Source: an uncultured Chitinophagaceae bacterium (GTDB lineage Bacteria > Bacteroidota > Bacteroidia > Chitinophagales > Chitinophagaceae). From it: DNA of 30,640 nucleotides. Positions 7,942 through 15,533 of this stretch are shown piece by piece. The notes beneath the pieces were generated by a model. That model ran no database searches and was not told where the DNA came from. It saw only the letters and a list, made by a program, of their open reading frames with translations. Numbering within the stretch: position 1 is the first letter of the stretch; each line of letters starts with the position of its first letter. The stretch spans positions 1 to 30,640 of the forward strand of contig CAIMKO010000182.1 in NCBI GenBank assembly GCA_903841915.1. Reading direction: 5' to 3'. The position numbers and the translations under genes are program-made.

Positions 7942-8394
7942 CTATTTCAGTTTTTGTTGAAATTCACTCACTTCCCCGGATAATGAGACCTGAAGTACCA
8001 CTAGTTGTGAAGATTTTTCAAAAGAAACAAAATAATTCTTTTCCCCTTCTGCATTTATGTATTCAATACATTCTTTCAGTTTGTAGGGAGGATAAGGATA
8101 TTTTTCTGCAATATTTGCGATTGCCTTTTTAGGCAATTTGGCAAAATTAAATTCGCGTGAAGTACCGATCAGATCCCCATCACCGCTGTAAAATGCATCA
8201 GTTACTTTTTCGTCATACACAAAGGATGCTTTTATAAAATTGGAACTGATCTTCCAGTTTACATTTTCCGCTCCTTTAAACTCGTTGCTGAAATTGTTCA
8301 ATACTTTGCTGTTAACTGCAGATGTATTTGGATCTGCGAAGGCACTTGTTCCGATTGCTACCGCGATAAGCGCTGTGATAAATAACTTTTTCAT
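7942..8394 (-). CDS. Exported PepSY-like (DUF2874-type) small protein
   Basis: A 150-residue exported protein. Residues 1-20 form a signal peptide (MKKLFITALIAVAIGTSAFA, cleavage before DPN). The mature region has the pattern of Bacteroidota periplasmic PepSY-like or beta-lactamase-inhibitor-like proteins: FKGAENVNWKISSNFIKASFVYDEKVTDAFYS, then a turn GDGDLIG, a helix KLPKKAIANIAEKYP, and two further strands (INAEGEKNYFVSFE and QLVVLQVSLSGEVSEF). Each repeat of a helix and a beta sheet fits the PepSY fold. The function of these proteins is unknown. The gene is monocistronic, with a good -7 element and a 14-base palindrome about 55-65 bases upstream, which suggests specific control. Confidence 0.75.
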   Translation of the reverse strand: MKKLFITALIAVAIGTSAFADPNTSAVNSKVLNNFSNEFKGAENVNWKISSNFIKASFVYDEKVTDAFYSGDGDLIGTSREFNFAKLPKKAIANIAEKYPYPPYKLKECIEYINAEGEKNYFVSFEKSSQLVVLQVSLSGEVSEFQQKLK

Positions 8395-8446
8395 GGTTTT
8401 AAATTTTAAAGTTTGTTATAAAAGTTTTTTTGTTTGTCTGTTTTGA

Positions 8447-8487
8447 TTTGACATGTCAAAAGTAGAGGCACATGAAAATGAAACGAA
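8447..8487 (-). promoter_or_regulatory. Promoter with an overlapping 14-base palindrome (PepSY-like gene)
   Basis: Read on the minus strand: TTCG (8487-8484), 19 bases, then TACTTTTG (8464-8457), a perfect -7 match. The perfect palindrome TTTGACATGTCAAA (8447-8460) overlaps the -7 box and the expected start of transcription, the classic position for a repressor site. No cognate regulator is identified. Confidence 0.55.
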
Positions 8488-8694
8488 GTTGATGTTGATT
8501 AGTTACAGCCTATTTCTGCGGAATTGGATGAACGGTGTTAATGCCCATGTTAATGCAGGTTAATAGAATCCTGAAATGCTTTACAGCAAAGGGGTTTAAA
8601 AAATTTGAATGAATTGTTTCGAAATCCTGTTCTGTGTGATTAAAGTGTAAAAGCAATGTTAACAAGAGGGATGAATGGCAGAGAGGAAAATAAA

Positions 8695-8734
8695 TTTGGA
8701 CAATTAAAATAGTATTTAGACATTTGTCTAAATA
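8695..8734 (+). promoter_or_regulatory. Promoter and perfect operator of the sdpR-like operon
   Basis: A perfect inverted repeat TATTTAGACA (8713-8722), TT, TGTCTAAATA (8725-8734) lies 17 bases before the GTG start. TTTG (8695-8698), 20 bases, then GACATTTG (8719-8726) forms a possible promoter whose -7 box lies inside the palindrome. An alternative -7 is TAAATTTG at 8691-8698. In either case a repressor bound here would block initiation or escape. It is the natural site for autorepression by the first gene. Confidence 0.75.
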
Positions 8735-8751
8735 TATAAATACCCGATTCT

Positions 8752-9021
8752 GTGAATATTCTCTTTAAAGCACTGAATGATACAACCAGAAGAAGCATTT
8801 TGGAAATGCTGAAGGAAAAAGATATGACAGCCGGCGATATTGCTGATCAATTCAATATCAGCAAACCCAGTATCTCACATCATTTGGACCTGTTGAAACA
8901 GGCGGGGTTGGTGGTTGCTGTGAAAGAGGGGCAATTCATTTTATATTCGATCAATACAACCGTCATGGATGAAATGTTGAAATGGATGATGCAATTTTCA
9001 CCCAAAACAAAAAAGAAATAA
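8752..9021 (+). CDS. sdpR: ArsR-family autorepressor, SdpR-like
   Basis: An 89-residue winged-helix repressor of the ArsR family, closest in style to SdpR, which represses its own sdpRI operon in Bacillus until the membrane partner sequesters it. The start is a GTG, since MNILFKALNDTTRRSILEMLKE is the canonical beginning of the subfamily and no ATG lies nearer. The recognition helix region is GDIADQFNISKPSISHHLDLLKQAGLV (about 24-50). The wing is VAVKEGQFILYSI. There is no cysteine metal site of the ArsR/SmtB type, so it is not a metal sensor. The next gene encodes an SdpI-like protein starting 2 bases after its stop, which supports the assignment. A perfect palindrome upstream is the probable operator. 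Confidence 0.88.
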   Translation: MNILFKALNDTTRRSILEMLKEKDMTAGDIADQFNISKPSISHHLDLLKQAGLVVAVKEGQFILYSINTTVMDEMLKWMMQFSPKTKKK

Positions 9022-9023
9022 AC

Positions 9024-9680
9024 ATGAAAAAACCAAACCTAACAGATTTTGCAGCCATTATAATTTGGCTTATTCCTATTTTATATTTGATATATATATT
9101 TCCCTCTCTACCCAAATTAGTTCCACTGAAATTTGATGCAGAAGGCAATCCTATAAGATTTGGTACACAGAATGAATTTTTGTGGACGCAAGTGTTAATT
9201 CAAGGAATAGCAGTATTTGCATATTTACTGTTAAAATTTTTGCCAAGTATTGATCCGAAAAAAAATGCAAAATATTCTTCAGCTAGTTTTAAGAAAATTG
9301 CATTAGCTGTTATCTTTTTTGTATCAGCAATTAACATAGTAGTTATTTATGCAGTTACTAATCATACTGTAAAAATTAATTTTATTTTATTCCCCTTAAT
9401 CGGAATTCTATTTGCATTTTTGGGTAACCTGATGCACAGTATTAAACCAAACTATTTTGTTGGCATTAGAACCCCATGGACCTTAGAGGATCCAGATACA
9501 TGGAGAGCAACGCATCAATTAGGCGGGAAACTTTGGTTCTTTGGAGGAATAGCAATAACCATTGCAACATTGTTTCTTCCGGCTAAAATTGGCTTCTTCT
9601 TTTTTATAACTATTATAATTATCATTTCATTAGTTCCGGTTATTTACTCGTTCATCTATTTTAAAAATCATAAAAAGTAA
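9024..9680 (+). CDS. sdpI: SdpI-like membrane protein (DUF1648 + SdpI domain)
   Basis: A 218-residue integral membrane protein with about six hydrophobic helices. The ATG at 9024 is used; an upstream ATG at 8982 lies inside sdpR. An N-terminal DUF1648-like region (helix, then FPSLPKLVPLKFDAEGNPIR) is followed by the SdpI signature: NLMHSIKPNYFVGIRTPWTL, then DPDTWRATHQLGGKLWFFGG. In Bacillus, SdpI gives immunity to the SdpC killing toxin and captures SdpR at the membrane, relieving repression. No toxin gene (sdpABC) is present in this window. The Bacteroidota pair may therefore sense another envelope stress or an external toxin. The arrangement sdpR-sdpI with minimal spacing, followed by a third gene 1 base after this stop, indicates one transcript. 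Confidence 0.87.
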   Translation: MKKPNLTDFAAIIIWLIPILYLIYIFPSLPKLVPLKFDAEGNPIRFGTQNEFLWTQVLIQGIAVFAYLLLKFLPSIDPKKNAKYSSASFKKIALAVIFFVSAINIVVIYAVTNHTVKINFILFPLIGILFAFLGNLMHSIKPNYFVGIRTPWTLEDPDTWRATHQLGGKLWFFGGIAITIATLFLPAKIGFFFFITIIIIISLVPVIYSFIYFKNHKK

Positions 9681-9681
9681 T

Positions 9682-10626
9682 ATGAAAAAATCATTTGCAT
9701 TTATTATAGCCACATTCATCTTTTCTTCTCTTACAGCGCAAAACGTTTCAACAGAAAAAACTGTTTCTATCAATATCCGAGGCGTTGCGATTGAAGGAAC
9801 TTTATTAGCAAGTTCCAACAGTCAAAAATTGGTCATCATCATTGCCGGTTCCGGACCAACCGATCGAAATGGCAATAGCACCGCAGGAATTAATTGCAAT
9901 ACCTACAAAATGCTGGCTGATGAGTTGGCGAAAAATAATATCGCCAGTTTTCGGTACGATAAAAGAGCCATTGCTAAAAGTGCGATCAAAAATTTTAAGG
10001 AAAGCGATCTGACTTTTGACGATTATGTTAATGACGCCATTGCCATTTACCAATACATGAAAGATTCGTCAGGGTTCATGAATATATATTTTGCCGGACA
10101 CAGCGAAGGTTCTTTATTAGGAATGCTTGCATCAGCGCAAACAAAAACGAAAGGCTATATTTCTATTGCAGGTGCGGGAAGACCTATTGATGTAATTCTG
10201 ACAGAGCAAATCAGCAAACAGTCCCCTATCATTGGAAAGCAAATAGATTCGATGCTGCAAGTATTAAAAACAAAAAACAAATTAGATACAGTTCCGCCAT
10301 ATTTATTGTCTCTTTTAAGACCAAGCATTCAGCCGTACATGGTTTCCTGGATGAAATATGATCCGACCCTTGAAATTAAAAAATTAAAATGCCCCATACT
10401 GATCGTTCAAGGGACTTGTGATATTCAGGTTAAAGTTAATGACGCAGAATATTTATCTAAGGCCAATACAAAAGCAAAACTAGATATCATTGAAGGAATG
10501 ACACATGTATTGAAAGATGCAGAAGCCAATTGCAACGACAAAAACCTTAAGACTTATCACGATCCTTCTTTACCGTTAAATGCACAGTTTGTAAAAGATA
10601 TCATTAGTTTTATACAAACGAATTAG
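9682..10626 (+). CDS. Exported alpha/beta hydrolase
   Basis: A 314-residue serine hydrolase. Residues 1-20 (MKKSFAF... LTAQ) are a signal peptide, so it acts in the periplasm or beyond. The alpha/beta-hydrolase fold is clear: oxyanion-hole strand IIIAGSGPTDRNG (52-64), nucleophile elbow GHSEGS with S141, acid D247 in QGTCDIQV, and H275 in GMTHVLK. It belongs to the group of exported Bacteroidota hydrolases related to lysophospholipase and peptidase_S9-like esterases. The natural ester is unknown. The ATG lies 1 base after the sdpI-like stop, so it is part of the sdpRI operon. A lipid or envelope-ester target would fit an envelope-stress operon, but that is inference. Confidence 0.85.
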   Translation: MKKSFAFIIATFIFSSLTAQNVSTEKTVSINIRGVAIEGTLLASSNSQKLVIIIAGSGPTDRNGNSTAGINCNTYKMLADELAKNNIASFRYDKRAIAKSAIKNFKESDLTFDDYVNDAIAIYQYMKDSSGFMNIYFAGHSEGSLLGMLASAQTKTKGYISIAGAGRPIDVILTEQISKQSPIIGKQIDSMLQVLKTKNKLDTVPPYLLSLLRPSIQPYMVSWMKYDPTLEIKKLKCPILIVQGTCDIQVKVNDAEYLSKANTKAKLDIIEGMTHVLKDAEANCNDKNLKTYHDPSLPLNAQFVKDIISFIQTN

Positions 10627-10629
10627 TGA

Positions 10630-11226
10630 ATGAATTATCTCGCCCATGCTTATCTATCATTTGGACAAGAGGAAATTTTGCTGGGCAATATGATCAGTGA
10701 TTTTGTAAAAGGGAAAAAGAAATTCGATTATTCATCCGGGATACAAAAAGGAATTGCATTGCATCGGTCCATTGATGCATTTACTGATACGCATCAAGCA
10801 ACACATGACGCCAAACAATATTTCAGGCCTGCCGTGGGTTTATATGCCGGTGCATTCATGGATGTTGTTTACGACCATTTTCTGGCGAATGACAGAAATG
10901 AATTTACTGATGACAATGCCTTGCTATTATTTACGCAAAATACCTATGCTTCACTGGAAAAGAATTTTGCTGTTTTTCCGGAACGATTCCAAGCCATGTT
11001 TCCGCACATGAAACAACATAATTGGTTATATAATTATCAGTTTAATTTTGGAATGGAAAAAAGTTTTGGCGGCTTGGCAAGAAGAGCAAAGTATTTAAAC
11101 GATAGTATGCAAGTATTTGAAATTTTCGAAAAGGAATACGACTATTTTAAAAATTATTACAAAGCCTTTTTCCCTGAATTAAAAAAATATACGCAAGAAC
11201 AGTTGCAGCAAATACTTGCTGCGTAA
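10630..11226 (+). CDS. acpH: Acyl carrier protein phosphodiesterase (AcpH family)
   Basis: A 198-residue cytosolic protein of the AcpH/DUF479 family, which removes the 4'-phosphopantetheine group from acyl carrier protein and so controls the apo/holo ratio in fatty acid synthesis. Its beginning, MNYLAHAYLSFGQEEILLGNMISDFVKG, parallels E. coli AcpH closely. The HD-like metal and catalytic residues expected are present: D24, H45 and D49 (LHRSIDAFTD), D53, and D78, D82 and H83 (FMDVVYDHFL). The length is normal. It starts 3 bases after the hydrolase stop and completes a four-gene unit with the sdpRI-like pair. No terminator is evident in the 120 bases that follow. Confidence 0.88.
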   Translation: MNYLAHAYLSFGQEEILLGNMISDFVKGKKKFDYSSGIQKGIALHRSIDAFTDTHQATHDAKQYFRPAVGLYAGAFMDVVYDHFLANDRNEFTDDNALLLFTQNTYASLEKNFAVFPERFQAMFPHMKQHNWLYNYQFNFGMEKSFGGLARRAKYLNDSMQVFEIFEKEYDYFKNYYKAFFPELKKYTQEQLQQILAA

Positions 11227-11347
11227 ATGTTTGCACTACAAGCTTAACATGCAACGAAATTGAATTGCCGCTAATTACAAAATCATTATTCACAATTTCA
11301 AGGGATTAATTTTAAAAACGCATCTTTGCGCTATTAAAAATAACAAC

Positions 11348-12487
11348 ATGAAGCTTGCTACTAAATTCATACACGCAGGAGTGGAGCCTGATCCAACAAC
11401 AGGTGCCATCATGACACCTATATTTCAAACATCTACGTATGTGCAATCTGCCCCCGGTGTTCATAAAGGATATGATTATTCTCGTGCAGGCAATCCAACT
11501 CGAACAGCTTTGGATAATGCAGTGGCTGCCATTGAAAACGGAAAGCATTGTTTAACATTCAGCAGCGGCGTGGCGGCAACTGATGCCGTGATCAAATTAT
11601 TAGCACCCGGCGATGAAGTGATCGCTGCCAACGATATGTATGGCGGTACATTCAGAATATTCACTAAAATATTTTCAAAGTTTGGAATTGTATTTCATTT
11701 TATAAATATGCAGGATGCGGATAATATCAGATCTGTGATCAATGCAAAAACAAAACTGATCTGGACCGAAACGCCAACCAATCCATTGATCAATATCACT
11801 GATATTGCGGCTGTATCTGCCATTGCAAAGGCGAATAAGATCCTGCTTTGTGTTGACAACACATTTGCATCTCCTTATTTGCAAAATCCTTTGGATCTCG
11901 GTGCAGATATCGTGATGCATTCTTCTACAAAATACTTGGGCGGGCATAGTGATGTGATACAGGGTTGTTTAATTATGAACGATGCTGATTTGCATGAGCA
12001 ATTATTCTTTATTCAAAAAAGCTGCGGCGCAGTTCCCGGTCCGCAGGATTGTTTTTTAGTGTTACGAGGCATCAAAACTTTACATGTTCGTATGCAACGA
12101 CATTGTGAGAACGGAGAGAAGATCGCTCATTTCTTGCGAAACCATCCTAAGGTTAAAACGGTCTACTGGTGTGGATTTGAAGACCATCCCGGTTATTCGA
12201 TCGCTAAAAAACAAATGCGTGGCTTTGGAGGGATGATCAGTTTTGTACTGAAAGATGAAAGCGAAGAAAACACGAAACGTGTATTAAGTTCCACACATCT
12301 TTTTTCATTGGCAGAAAGTTTGGGTGGTGTGGAAAGTTTGATCAATCATCCGGCAACGATGACGCATGCTTCTATTCCGCGGGAAGAAAGAATTAAAAAC
12401 GGGTTGAGTGATTCATTGATTCGCTTGAGTGTTGGAATTGAAGATGCAGATGATCTGATCAATGATTTAAATAAAGCAATAGGATAA
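11348..12487 (+). CDS. PLP-dependent trans-sulfuration enzyme (cystathionine gamma-synthase/lyase type)
   Basis: A 379-residue cytosolic enzyme of the Cys/Met-metabolism PLP family. These enzymes join or split cystathionine and related thioethers in cysteine and methionine interconversion. The cofactor lysine is K195 in HSSTKYLGGHSDVIQG. Other family marks are YDYSRAGNPTRTALD (42-56), the phosphate-binding FSSGVAATDAV (71-81), and DNTFASPYLQNPL (170-182). Near-identical architecture makes gamma-synthase (metB) and gamma/beta-lyase (metC, mccB) hard to separate by eye, so no symbol is given. CATCTTTG (11321-11328) is a possible weak -7 element before the gene. A small membrane protein gene follows after 1 base. 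Confidence 0.88.
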   Translation: MKLATKFIHAGVEPDPTTGAIMTPIFQTSTYVQSAPGVHKGYDYSRAGNPTRTALDNAVAAIENGKHCLTFSSGVAATDAVIKLLAPGDEVIAANDMYGGTFRIFTKIFSKFGIVFHFINMQDADNIRSVINAKTKLIWTETPTNPLINITDIAAVSAIAKANKILLCVDNTFASPYLQNPLDLGADIVMHSSTKYLGGHSDVIQGCLIMNDADLHEQLFFIQKSCGAVPGPQDCFLVLRGIKTLHVRMQRHCENGEKIAHFLRNHPKVKTVYWCGFEDHPGYSIAKKQMRGFGGMISFVLKDESEENTKRVLSSTHLFSLAESLGGVESLINHPATMTHASIPREERIKNGLSDSLIRLSVGIEDADDLINDLNKAIG

Positions 12488-12488
12488 C

Positions 12489-12740
12489 ATGACTGAACTA
12501 ATAATTGAGATCATCGGTTGGACGGGTTCAATCTTAATATTGACCGCCTACATTTTAAACATGCAACATAAAATATTGGCATCATCGCCATTTTATATTT
12601 GGGCAAATTTGATGGGGGGGCTCTGTTTTGTCATCAATACGTATTATCATCATGCTTTTCCTTCCATGGCCTTGAATATTGTTTGGGTATTGATCGCCGT
12701 ATTTTCTTTACTGAAAGCAAAAAAGACAATAAAAGAATAA
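12489..12740 (+). CDS. Small membrane protein, CBU_0592-like
   Basis: An 83-residue protein with three predicted membrane helices: IIEIIGWTGSILILTAYIL, FYIWANLMGGLCFVINTYY, and MALNIVWVLIAVFSLL. The pattern GWxGxxLILxAY followed by an aromatic second helix and a C-terminal basic tail resembles the CBU_0592-like family of short bacterial membrane proteins, related to small SWEET/PQ-loop-like units. Its function is unknown. It starts 1 base after the trans-sulfuration enzyme stop and ends just before a strong terminator, so the two genes form a two-gene transcript. Whether it transports a sulfur compound cannot be told. Confidence 0.72.
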   Translation: MTELIIEIIGWTGSILILTAYILNMQHKILASSPFYIWANLMGGLCFVINTYYHHAFPSMALNIVWVLIAVFSLLKAKKTIKE

Positions 12741-12760
12741 ATGCTAAAGCTGATATAAAT

Positions 12761-12791
12761 AAAAAGAGCTTGCAATTTGCAAGCTCTTTTT
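12761..12791. terminator. Strong bidirectional terminator
   Basis: AAAAAGAGCTTGCA (12761-12774) pairs perfectly with TGCAAGCTCTTTTT (12778-12791) around a 3-base loop. It has A on the left and T on the right, so it serves both the plus-strand pair ending at 12740 and the minus-strand gdhA ending at 12812. Confidence 0.92.
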
Positions 12792-12811
12792 ATTTATGAT
12801 GATGTCAGTAA

Positions 12812-14164
12812 TTAAACCAAACCCTGTGCCAGCATGGCTTCTGCTACTTTTACAAATCCACCAATATTCGCACCACGTACATAATTGATGTATCCGTCTT
12901 TATCTTTTCCGTGCTTGATACAGGTTTCATGAATATTCTTCATGATATGCTTCAGTTCTTCATCAACATGCTCTCTTGTCCAATTCAAACGCATGCTGTT
13001 TTGCGCCATTTCCAAACCGGATGTGGCAACACCTCCCGCATTGGATGCTTTGCCAGGTGCATATAAGATCTTTTCTTCTAAAAAGTATTCTACAGCTGCC
13101 GGTGTGCTTGGCATATTAGCACCTTCAGAAATGCAGATGCAACCATTTTTAACCAATGCTACTGCATCATTATAATCTAATTCATTTTGTGTAGCACAAG
13201 GCATGGCGATATCGCATTTTACATGCCATGGAGTTTTACCTGCCACATATTCGCACTTGTATTTTTCGGCATATTCACTGATGCGACCCCTCTTCACATT
13301 TTTCAGTTCCATGATAAAGGCAAGCTTTTCTGCATCAATTCCATCCTTATCATAAATATATCCGTTCGAATCGCTTAGGGTAAGCACTTTACCGCCGAGT
13401 TGTGTCACTTTTTCACAGGCGTATTGTGCTACATTACCTGAGCCTGAAATAACAACTGTTTTTCCTTTAATAGAATCCTGCCTTGTCTGTAACATATTTT
13501 CTGCAAAATAGCTGCAGCCATATCCTGTTGCTTCCGGACGAATCAAACTTCCACCCCATTCTAAACTCTTTCCTGTTAACACTCCGGTAAATTCATTACG
13601 GATTCGTTTGTATTGCCCGAATAAGAAACCGATCTCTCTGCCACCCACACCTATATCGCCTGCAGGCACATCTGTTGATGCTCCGATATGACGCTGTAAT
13701 TCGTTCATAAAGGATTGACAGAATTTCATTATTTCCAGATCTGATTTTCCCTTAGGATCAAAATCAGATCCACCCTTGGCACCACCTAATGGTAAAGTGG
13801 TTAAACTATTTTTTAATACTTGTTCGAAGGCTAAAAATTTAAGAATACTTAAATTAACGGATGGATGAAATCTTAATCCGCCCTTGTATGGTCCGATAGA
13901 AGAATTCATTTCAATTCTAAATCCGCGATTGATTACAAATTCACCTTTATCGCTGATCCATGGAACTCTGAAAATGATGGTACGTTCCGGTTCTACCATT
14001 CTTTCAAGTACGCCAACATATTTGGGATTGTTGTCGATAAAATCATCTAAAGATTCTACTACTTCCTGAACTGCTTGAATAAATTCCGGTTCATTTGGAT
14101 TCTTTCGATTGACCAGATCCATGAATTGCTGGATGGTCATTCCTGCTTTTTTTTTCTTTTTCAT
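12812..14164 (-). CDS. gdhA: NADP-type glutamate dehydrogenase
   Basis: A 450-residue cytosolic enzyme that makes glutamate from 2-oxoglutarate and ammonia using NAD(P)H. The size and sequence are of the hexameric 'small' GDH type. The substrate domain shows YKGGLRFHPSVNLSILKFLAFEQ, then the catalytic lysine in PLGGAKGGSDFDPKGKSD, then AGDIGVGGREIGFLFGQY. The dinucleotide fold starts at VVISGSGNVAQYACE. The C-terminal SNAGGVATSGLEMAQNS motif is complete. The ATG at 14164 gives a lysine-rich start. The ATG at 14140 (MTIQQF) is possible and would match shorter homologues. A TAAATTTG element lies about 50 bases upstream. Confidence 0.95.
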   Translation of the reverse strand: MKKKKKAGMTIQQFMDLVNRKNPNEPEFIQAVQEVVESLDDFIDNNPKYVGVLERMVEPERTIIFRVPWISDKGEFVINRGFRIEMNSSIGPYKGGLRFHPSVNLSILKFLAFEQVLKNSLTTLPLGGAKGGSDFDPKGKSDLEIMKFCQSFMNELQRHIGASTDVPAGDIGVGGREIGFLFGQYKRIRNEFTGVLTGKSLEWGGSLIRPEATGYGCSYFAENMLQTRQDSIKGKTVVISGSGNVAQYACEKVTQLGGKVLTLSDSNGYIYDKDGIDAEKLAFIMELKNVKRGRISEYAEKYKCEYVAGKTPWHVKCDIAMPCATQNELDYNDAVALVKNGCICISEGANMPSTPAAVEYFLEEKILYAPGKASNAGGVATSGLEMAQNSMRLNWTREHVDEELKHIMKNIHETCIKHGKDKDGYINYVRGANIGGFVKVAEAMLAQGLV

Positions 14165-14212
14165 ATGCAAAAATTTTCGTTAGGAGAACATCCGATATTA
14201 AAATCGGGTGTA

Positions 14213-14220
14213 CAAATTTA
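14213..14220 (-). promoter_or_regulatory. Predicted -7 element of gdhA
   Basis: The minus strand reads TAAATTTG, a full TAnnTTTG match, 49 bases before the ATG. No clear -33 TTTG is present. A small inverted repeat, CCGAT...ATCGG (14192-14207), lies in the predicted leader. Confidence 0.45.
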
Positions 14221-14306
14221 TTATCTAAAAGCTAACAGTTGTTCGTTTTAGCGTTCTTTATTAGATGATTCTTGTCATGAAAATCAGGCATTTTACAAAC
14301 CACAGT

Positions 14307-15533
14307 TTATTCATACCGTAGCGCTTCAATTGGATCAAGCCTTGAAGCCTTTTGTGCAGGATAATATCCAAAAAATACACCGGTAACGGCACACACAACG
14401 AAAGATAAAATAACGGATGATTGTGTAACAAGTGTTGGCCAGGCTAGAAAGGTCGTTACAAGCTTTGCAGCGCTTATGCCCAGTATCACACCAATGATCC
14501 CTCCGGTGATACTGATCAGAGTTGCTTCTGTTAAGAACTGTAAAAGTATATCAACACCTCTGGCACCGATGGCCATTCGCAAACCAATTTCTTTGGTGCG
14601 TTCTGTTACAGAAACATACATGATGTTCATGATGCCGATACCACCCACCAATAATGAGATCGCTGCAATGGCTGTTAATAACACGGTCAATAATTGACTG
14701 GTAGAGCTCATGGTGCTGATCAGCTCTGCTTGTGTACGCACAGTAAAATCATCCTCCTCTGTATATTTTAATTTATGATTGGCACGAAGAATAACTTTTA
14801 CTTCTTTGGTAGCAGTATCAGAACTTTTTTCATCAGTGGCAGCTGCATAAATATTTTGTAACCAGGTTATGGCCATGATTCTTTTCTGTACGGTTGTATA
14901 AGGGGCCAGTATCATATCATCCTGATCCTGACCAAAAGTATTCTCACCTTTTTTGTCTAATACTCCAATTACTTTAAATGGGATCTTATTGAACCGGATG
15001 GTCTTTCCGATCGGGTCTTCTCCATTCGTAAAAATATTATTGATCACTGTTTGACCCAATAAACAAACTTTTGCAGCACTGGCAACATCATCATCCGTGA
15101 ATGGAATTCCGGAAGCTATTTTCCAATCGCGGATACTGAGATAAGAAGGACTAACACCCTGCAAAGAGGTTGGCCAGTTCAATGCTGCATTGATGGCTTG
15201 CCCATTCGTAGAAACGGCAGGAGACACATCAGTAATAAACTCAGCTTGATTTTGTATGGCGAATGCATCTTTTATGGTCAGCGTTTTTAATCCACTCGAA
15301 CCAATTCTTGCACCACCGCCAACAGTAACATTACTGAATGGTCTGATGGTGATCATATTTGAACCCATGCTTGATAACTGGCTGCGGATACTTTGTTTTG
15401 AACCTTCTCCAATCGACACCATTGTTATTACTGCAGCAACCCCAATAATGATACCTAGCATCGTAAGGGATGTTCTGATCTTATTGCGTAACAAAGCTTT
15501 CCAGGCAAGATGTAAAAGATTAAAAACATTCAT
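14307..15533 (-). CDS. MacB-type ABC transporter permease
   Basis: A 408-residue permease of the MacB/FtsX class. One N-terminal membrane helix (about 20-42, TSLTMLGIIIGVAAVITMVSIG) is followed by a periplasmic MacB core domain of about 210 residues. Three C-terminal helices then form the FtsX domain (LLVGGIGIMNIMYVSVTERTKEIGLRMAIGA is the signature). Such proteins drive substrates from the periplasm through a TolC exit duct by a mechanotransmission mechanism powered by the cytosolic ATPase. The start codon overlaps the ATPase stop as ATGA, which implies translational coupling. In E. coli MacB the two parts are fused; here they are separate, the usual state in Bacteroidota. No terminator separates its end from gdhA. 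Confidence 0.92.
   Translation of the reverse strand: MNVFNLLHLAWKALLRNKIRTSLTMLGIIIGVAAVITMVSIGEGSKQSIRSQLSSMGSNMITIRPFSNVTVGGGARIGSSGLKTLTIKDAFAIQNQAEFITDVSPAVSTNGQAINAALNWPTSLQGVSPSYLSIRDWKIASGIPFTDDDVASAAKVCLLGQTVINNIFTNGEDPIGKTIRFNKIPFKVIGVLDKKGENTFGQDQDDMILAPYTTVQKRIMAITWLQNIYAAATDEKSSDTATKEVKVILRANHKLKYTEEDDFTVRTQAELISTMSSTSQLLTVLLTAIAAISLLVGGIGIMNIMYVSVTERTKEIGLRMAIGARGVDILLQFLTEATLISITGGIIGVILGISAAKLVTTFLAWPTLVTQSSVILSFVVCAVTGVFFGYYPAQKASRLDPIEALRYE

Larger units (their letters stand above)
8395..8751. other. 357-base divergent intergenic region
   Basis: It separates the PepSY-like gene (minus) from the sdpR-like operon (plus) and holds one promoter with palindrome at each end. The middle (about 8500-8690) has no plausible gene. 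Its one visible structure is a set of direct repeats: GTTAATGC at 8537-8544 and 8549-8556, and GTTAAT at 8559-8564. Confidence 0.7.

Noticed and set aside
8752..9680. A toxin-immunity (cannibalism) system of the Bacillus sdp type
   Set aside because: Only the sdpR and sdpI relatives are present. No sdpA, sdpB or sdpC-like gene was found in the window, so a killing system cannot be claimed.
14307..15533. The permease as a broken half of a fused MacB
   Set aside because: The ATPase and permease each have complete domains and an ATGA overlap; separate genes are normal in Bacteroidota.
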